Shown here piece by piece: positions 61,950 through 64,000 of a stretch of 64,000 nucleotides of DNA (within the stretch, counting starts at the first letter, position 1; each line of letters begins with the position of its first letter). Below the pieces are notes generated by a model. That model saw only the letters and a list, made by a program, of their open reading frames with translations, made no database searches and was not told the origin of the DNA. The position numbers and the translations under genes are program-made. The DNA is taken from assembly GCA_003508835.1 (NCBI GenBank), contig PUFA01000182.1, positions 2,232,001 through 2,296,000 on the forward strand, written 5' to 3'. This stretch comes from Eonycteris spelaea. Taxonomy: Eukaryota > Chordata > Mammalia > Chiroptera > Pteropodidae.

Positions 61950-62560
61950 GTTTACCCGCGGGTCTGTCGCTCAGGGGCTTTATCTCAGTGCTGGGTGGCC
62001 GCGGGCAAGCTGCCGGGCCTGCCTCTCCTCTGTCGCCTGCAGAGTGACAGGTGGCGCAAACCCCAAGCAGAGCACCCCTCCCGCACCGGGGCCAGTCTCG
62101 AGGTCCGAACTGCCGCCGACCACTTACGGCTGCGCGGCCCGGACGCGGGTGTCCGGGCGCTGCGGCCCCAGGTTGGGCGCAGGTGGCCCTCGGAGCGCGG
62201 CCACCGGGAGTCGCCGGGTGCTGCGGCCCGCCGCGGCCGAAGCGCTCGGTGCAGCGGGGCCTGGGGTCCCCGCGCCTCCCCGCCCCCCTCAGCCACACGC
62301 TCCCTGCGGGCGCCCCCTGCCGAACCCACGTGAAATCTCACCCCGGGCGCGCGGGAGCCGCGGCCGGCACGGACTCGGCACTGCGCCTGCGCACGAGGGA
62401 GGCTCCCGGCGCCGCGGGTGGCTTCGCGTCCCTCCGAGAGCAGTGCGCGCGCGCGCAGCGCCCTCTGCGGGCCGGCGGTGTCTCCGCAGGACTGAGGCTC
62501 CTCCTGCCGCCGCGCACATCCGCGCGCCCCAAGTTCCCACGCTGGCTGTCCTCAAAGGGG
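61950..62560 (-). promoter_or_regulatory. ZNF554: CpG-island promoter and probable non-coding first exon of the ZNF554 relic
   Basis: Very CpG-dense. A strong donor on the minus strand (GCAGCC|GTAAGTGG, exon end at 62128) could close a non-coding first exon spliced to 58947. An NRF1 motif, TGCGCCTGCGCA, lies at 62382-62393. The same GCAGCC|GTAAGTG string occurs in the ZNF77-like promoter near 15,994. Confidence 0.6.
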
Positions 62561-62639
62561 GTAGAAAACGCGAGTCCTGTATTTAGCACGATGCCTGAGA
62601 CATGAAGATTTGCTGTTAAGATAATTACCATTGCTATTT

Positions 62640-62910
62640 ATTTAAAAACTATAAAACCATATACTCCACTTAGTAAAATTGTTTTAATTTTATTAGTAAT
62701 ATTGATATATTGATTTATGTTAATATTCTATTAAAATAATGAAACTACCATAATTAATATGTTAATATATACATTAATAATATATTCTTAATATAGTAAT
62801 TTATGATATGTAGTAAAATATAATATAGTAAAATGTAATCATCTAATAAGTTGTTTATTGATAAGTTACATGAGTACATAATAAATTATATATTAGTACT
62901 AGTATTTAGC
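62640..62910. repeat. AT-rich low-complexity tract
   Basis: Nearly pure A/T with repeated TTAATAT and ATATTAA words, immediately upstream of the CpG island. No unit of fixed length. Confidence 0.85.
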
Positions 62911-63239
62911 CAAACCATGTGTTCTCTCTCTCCCTGCCCAAGCCCCCAGCTGCATGCTTACCGTTAGAGAAGAAATGGGGCCCCTGGAAATGAAGAGAAG
63001 CCCACAATTATAATGACCTTTTGGCACCTGTGATAATCATAAACCTATGACTGTGACTTCGTCATAGTTTCAGTGGGTGCTCAGGACCGTTTTTCCAGGG
63101 CCACCTCTTACTTGTCCCAAGCCTAGACGGGGCGTCTCGTCCTTGAGGACTCTGGTTTGAGTAGAGCAGACATCAGGGAGAAAGCTCCGAGGGTTGGATG
63201 TACCCTCTGTCCCAAACCACCGCAACAGTGAGCAGGTGT

Positions 63240-63540
63240 GCTTTGCACGCTGGATGTATGTGTCCCCCCAAAACCAGAAGCTGAACGCCTGGTATCCAAG
63301 GTTACGGTCTTAGGAGGGGCCCTTGGGGTGATTAGGTCATGAGGGCGGAGCCCCATGATGGGACCGAGTGCCCTTAAAGAAAGGATCCCTGGGGGCTCCC
63401 GCGCCCCTTCCCGCTGGTGAGGACGCGTGAGAAGTGAGCTGCCCGCCGCCAGCACGCCTGCACCCCTATGTCTCACTCAGCACCGCCGGTTAAGCCGCCG
63501 CCCACAGAGACCAGAACCACGTGCGGAACAGTTTTCCCGC
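63240..63540 (+). mobile_element. LTR-type (MaLR-like) repeat
   Basis: TGGATGTATGTGTCCCCCCA, then GGTGATTAGGTCATGAGGGC and GGACCGAGTGCCCTTAAAG. Same class as 44.6-44.95 kb. Confidence 0.55.
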
Positions 63541-64000
63541 CCAACTTTTTCAGTCGGATTCTTCCGGTCTTAGCCCACGACACGAAATCTACCGGTGCTG
63601 CCAGCTTCCGCGTCTCAGACCCAAGGCCCCTGTCCTTGAGCTGGAAATACCAATGCCAGTCGTGGGCTCTCAGCCCTGCGCGATCGAAAATGACAGCAGT
63701 GCACGGAGGGCTTCGTACCAAGCCTGAAAGTCAAAGGCTGACAACCGTCGCGTGAAGATGCGAGGCTGTGGGGAGACTCGAAAATGTGCTATTGTGAGCG
63801 TATGATCTGCTGATGTGTCTAACAAACTCGATAACAAAACAGTTATTATAATTAATAAATCAATAAGGAAACAGAATCAAAAAATACTTGATTACTGCGA
63901 AGGAAGGCAGAACAGGGGGGAAACGGGAGTGAATGGAAAATAAACAACAAAAATAATTTTTAAATAAATAAAAAATTGAAAATAAACGGGTTCGCTAGAC
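63541..64000. other. Right edge, no gene recognised
   Basis: Short unique sequence, GC-rich at first and AT-rich in the last 200 bp. No exon or RNA seen. Confidence 0.45.

Larger units (their letters stand above)
58948..62100. other. First intron of the ZNF554 relic
   Basis: It contains L1 at 60.06-60.72 kb, an LTR-like repeat at 60.87-61.18 kb and unassigned GC-rich sequence. Open frames at 59.0-59.5 and 61.6-62.3 kb are overlapping, domain-free and probably GC artefacts. Confidence 0.45.

Noticed and set aside
61609..62605. Long frames of 184-231 codons around 62 kb
   Set aside because: Proline/arginine/alanine-rich translations of a CpG island on both strands, with no conserved domain.

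Overview
The window is nuclear DNA from a placental mammal. It carries a cluster of KRAB C2H2 zinc-finger genes with canonical GT-AG introns, CpG-island first exons, LINE-1 debris, LTR and hAT remnants and a (CA)n microsatellite. Read right to left (minus strand) the genes match, in order, human chromosome 19p13.3: ZNF554, ZNF555, ZNF556, then a ZNF77-like gene. A fifth array enters from the left edge on the plus strand. Names rest on remembered human proteins, not on a search. No Alu, rodent B1/B2, carnivore or ruminant SINE was noticed. A 5S rRNA-derived SINE with an A-tail and target-site duplication (56.78-57.05 kb) points, weakly, to a fruit bat (Pteropodidae).

Layout. 1-0.86 kb: plus-strand finger array cut by a stop, followed by decayed fingers. 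3.9-6.1 kb: antisense L1. 7.5-16.2 kb: ZNF77-like gene, four coding exons, 492 codons. 18-23 kb: L1 and a class-I ERV LTR pair. 24.4-25.5 kb: CpG island with no gene attached. 28.2-35.6 kb: ZNF556-like gene, 339 codons. 39.0-48.6 kb: ZNF555-like gene, 631 codons, 16 intact fingers. 52.5-62.5 kb: ZNF554-like pseudogene with three frameshifts and one nonsense codon. The right end is L1, LTR-like repeats and AT-rich sequence.

All three intact genes share one architecture: a CpG-island exon whose only coding bases are the ATG (ATG|GTGAGT), a 127-bp KRAB-A exon, a 160-184-bp linker exon of the ZNF555/556/57/77 type in place of a usual KRAB-B box, and one large finger exon. They are probably nuclear DNA-binding repressors acting through TRIM28, as known for KRAB-ZNFs. 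ZNF555 and ZNF556 look like tandem duplicates whose introns, flanks and first-exon regions still align.

The main unexpected patterns are: repeated 3-prime truncation of finger arrays by small lesions with recognisable dead fingers downstream (three of five loci); death of ZNF554; about 246 bp of intron 1 almost identical between ZNF555 and ZNF556 although their coding exons are clearly diverged; a five-copy inverted CCAAT array upstream of ZNF555; and an apparent orientation difference of ZNF77 from human.
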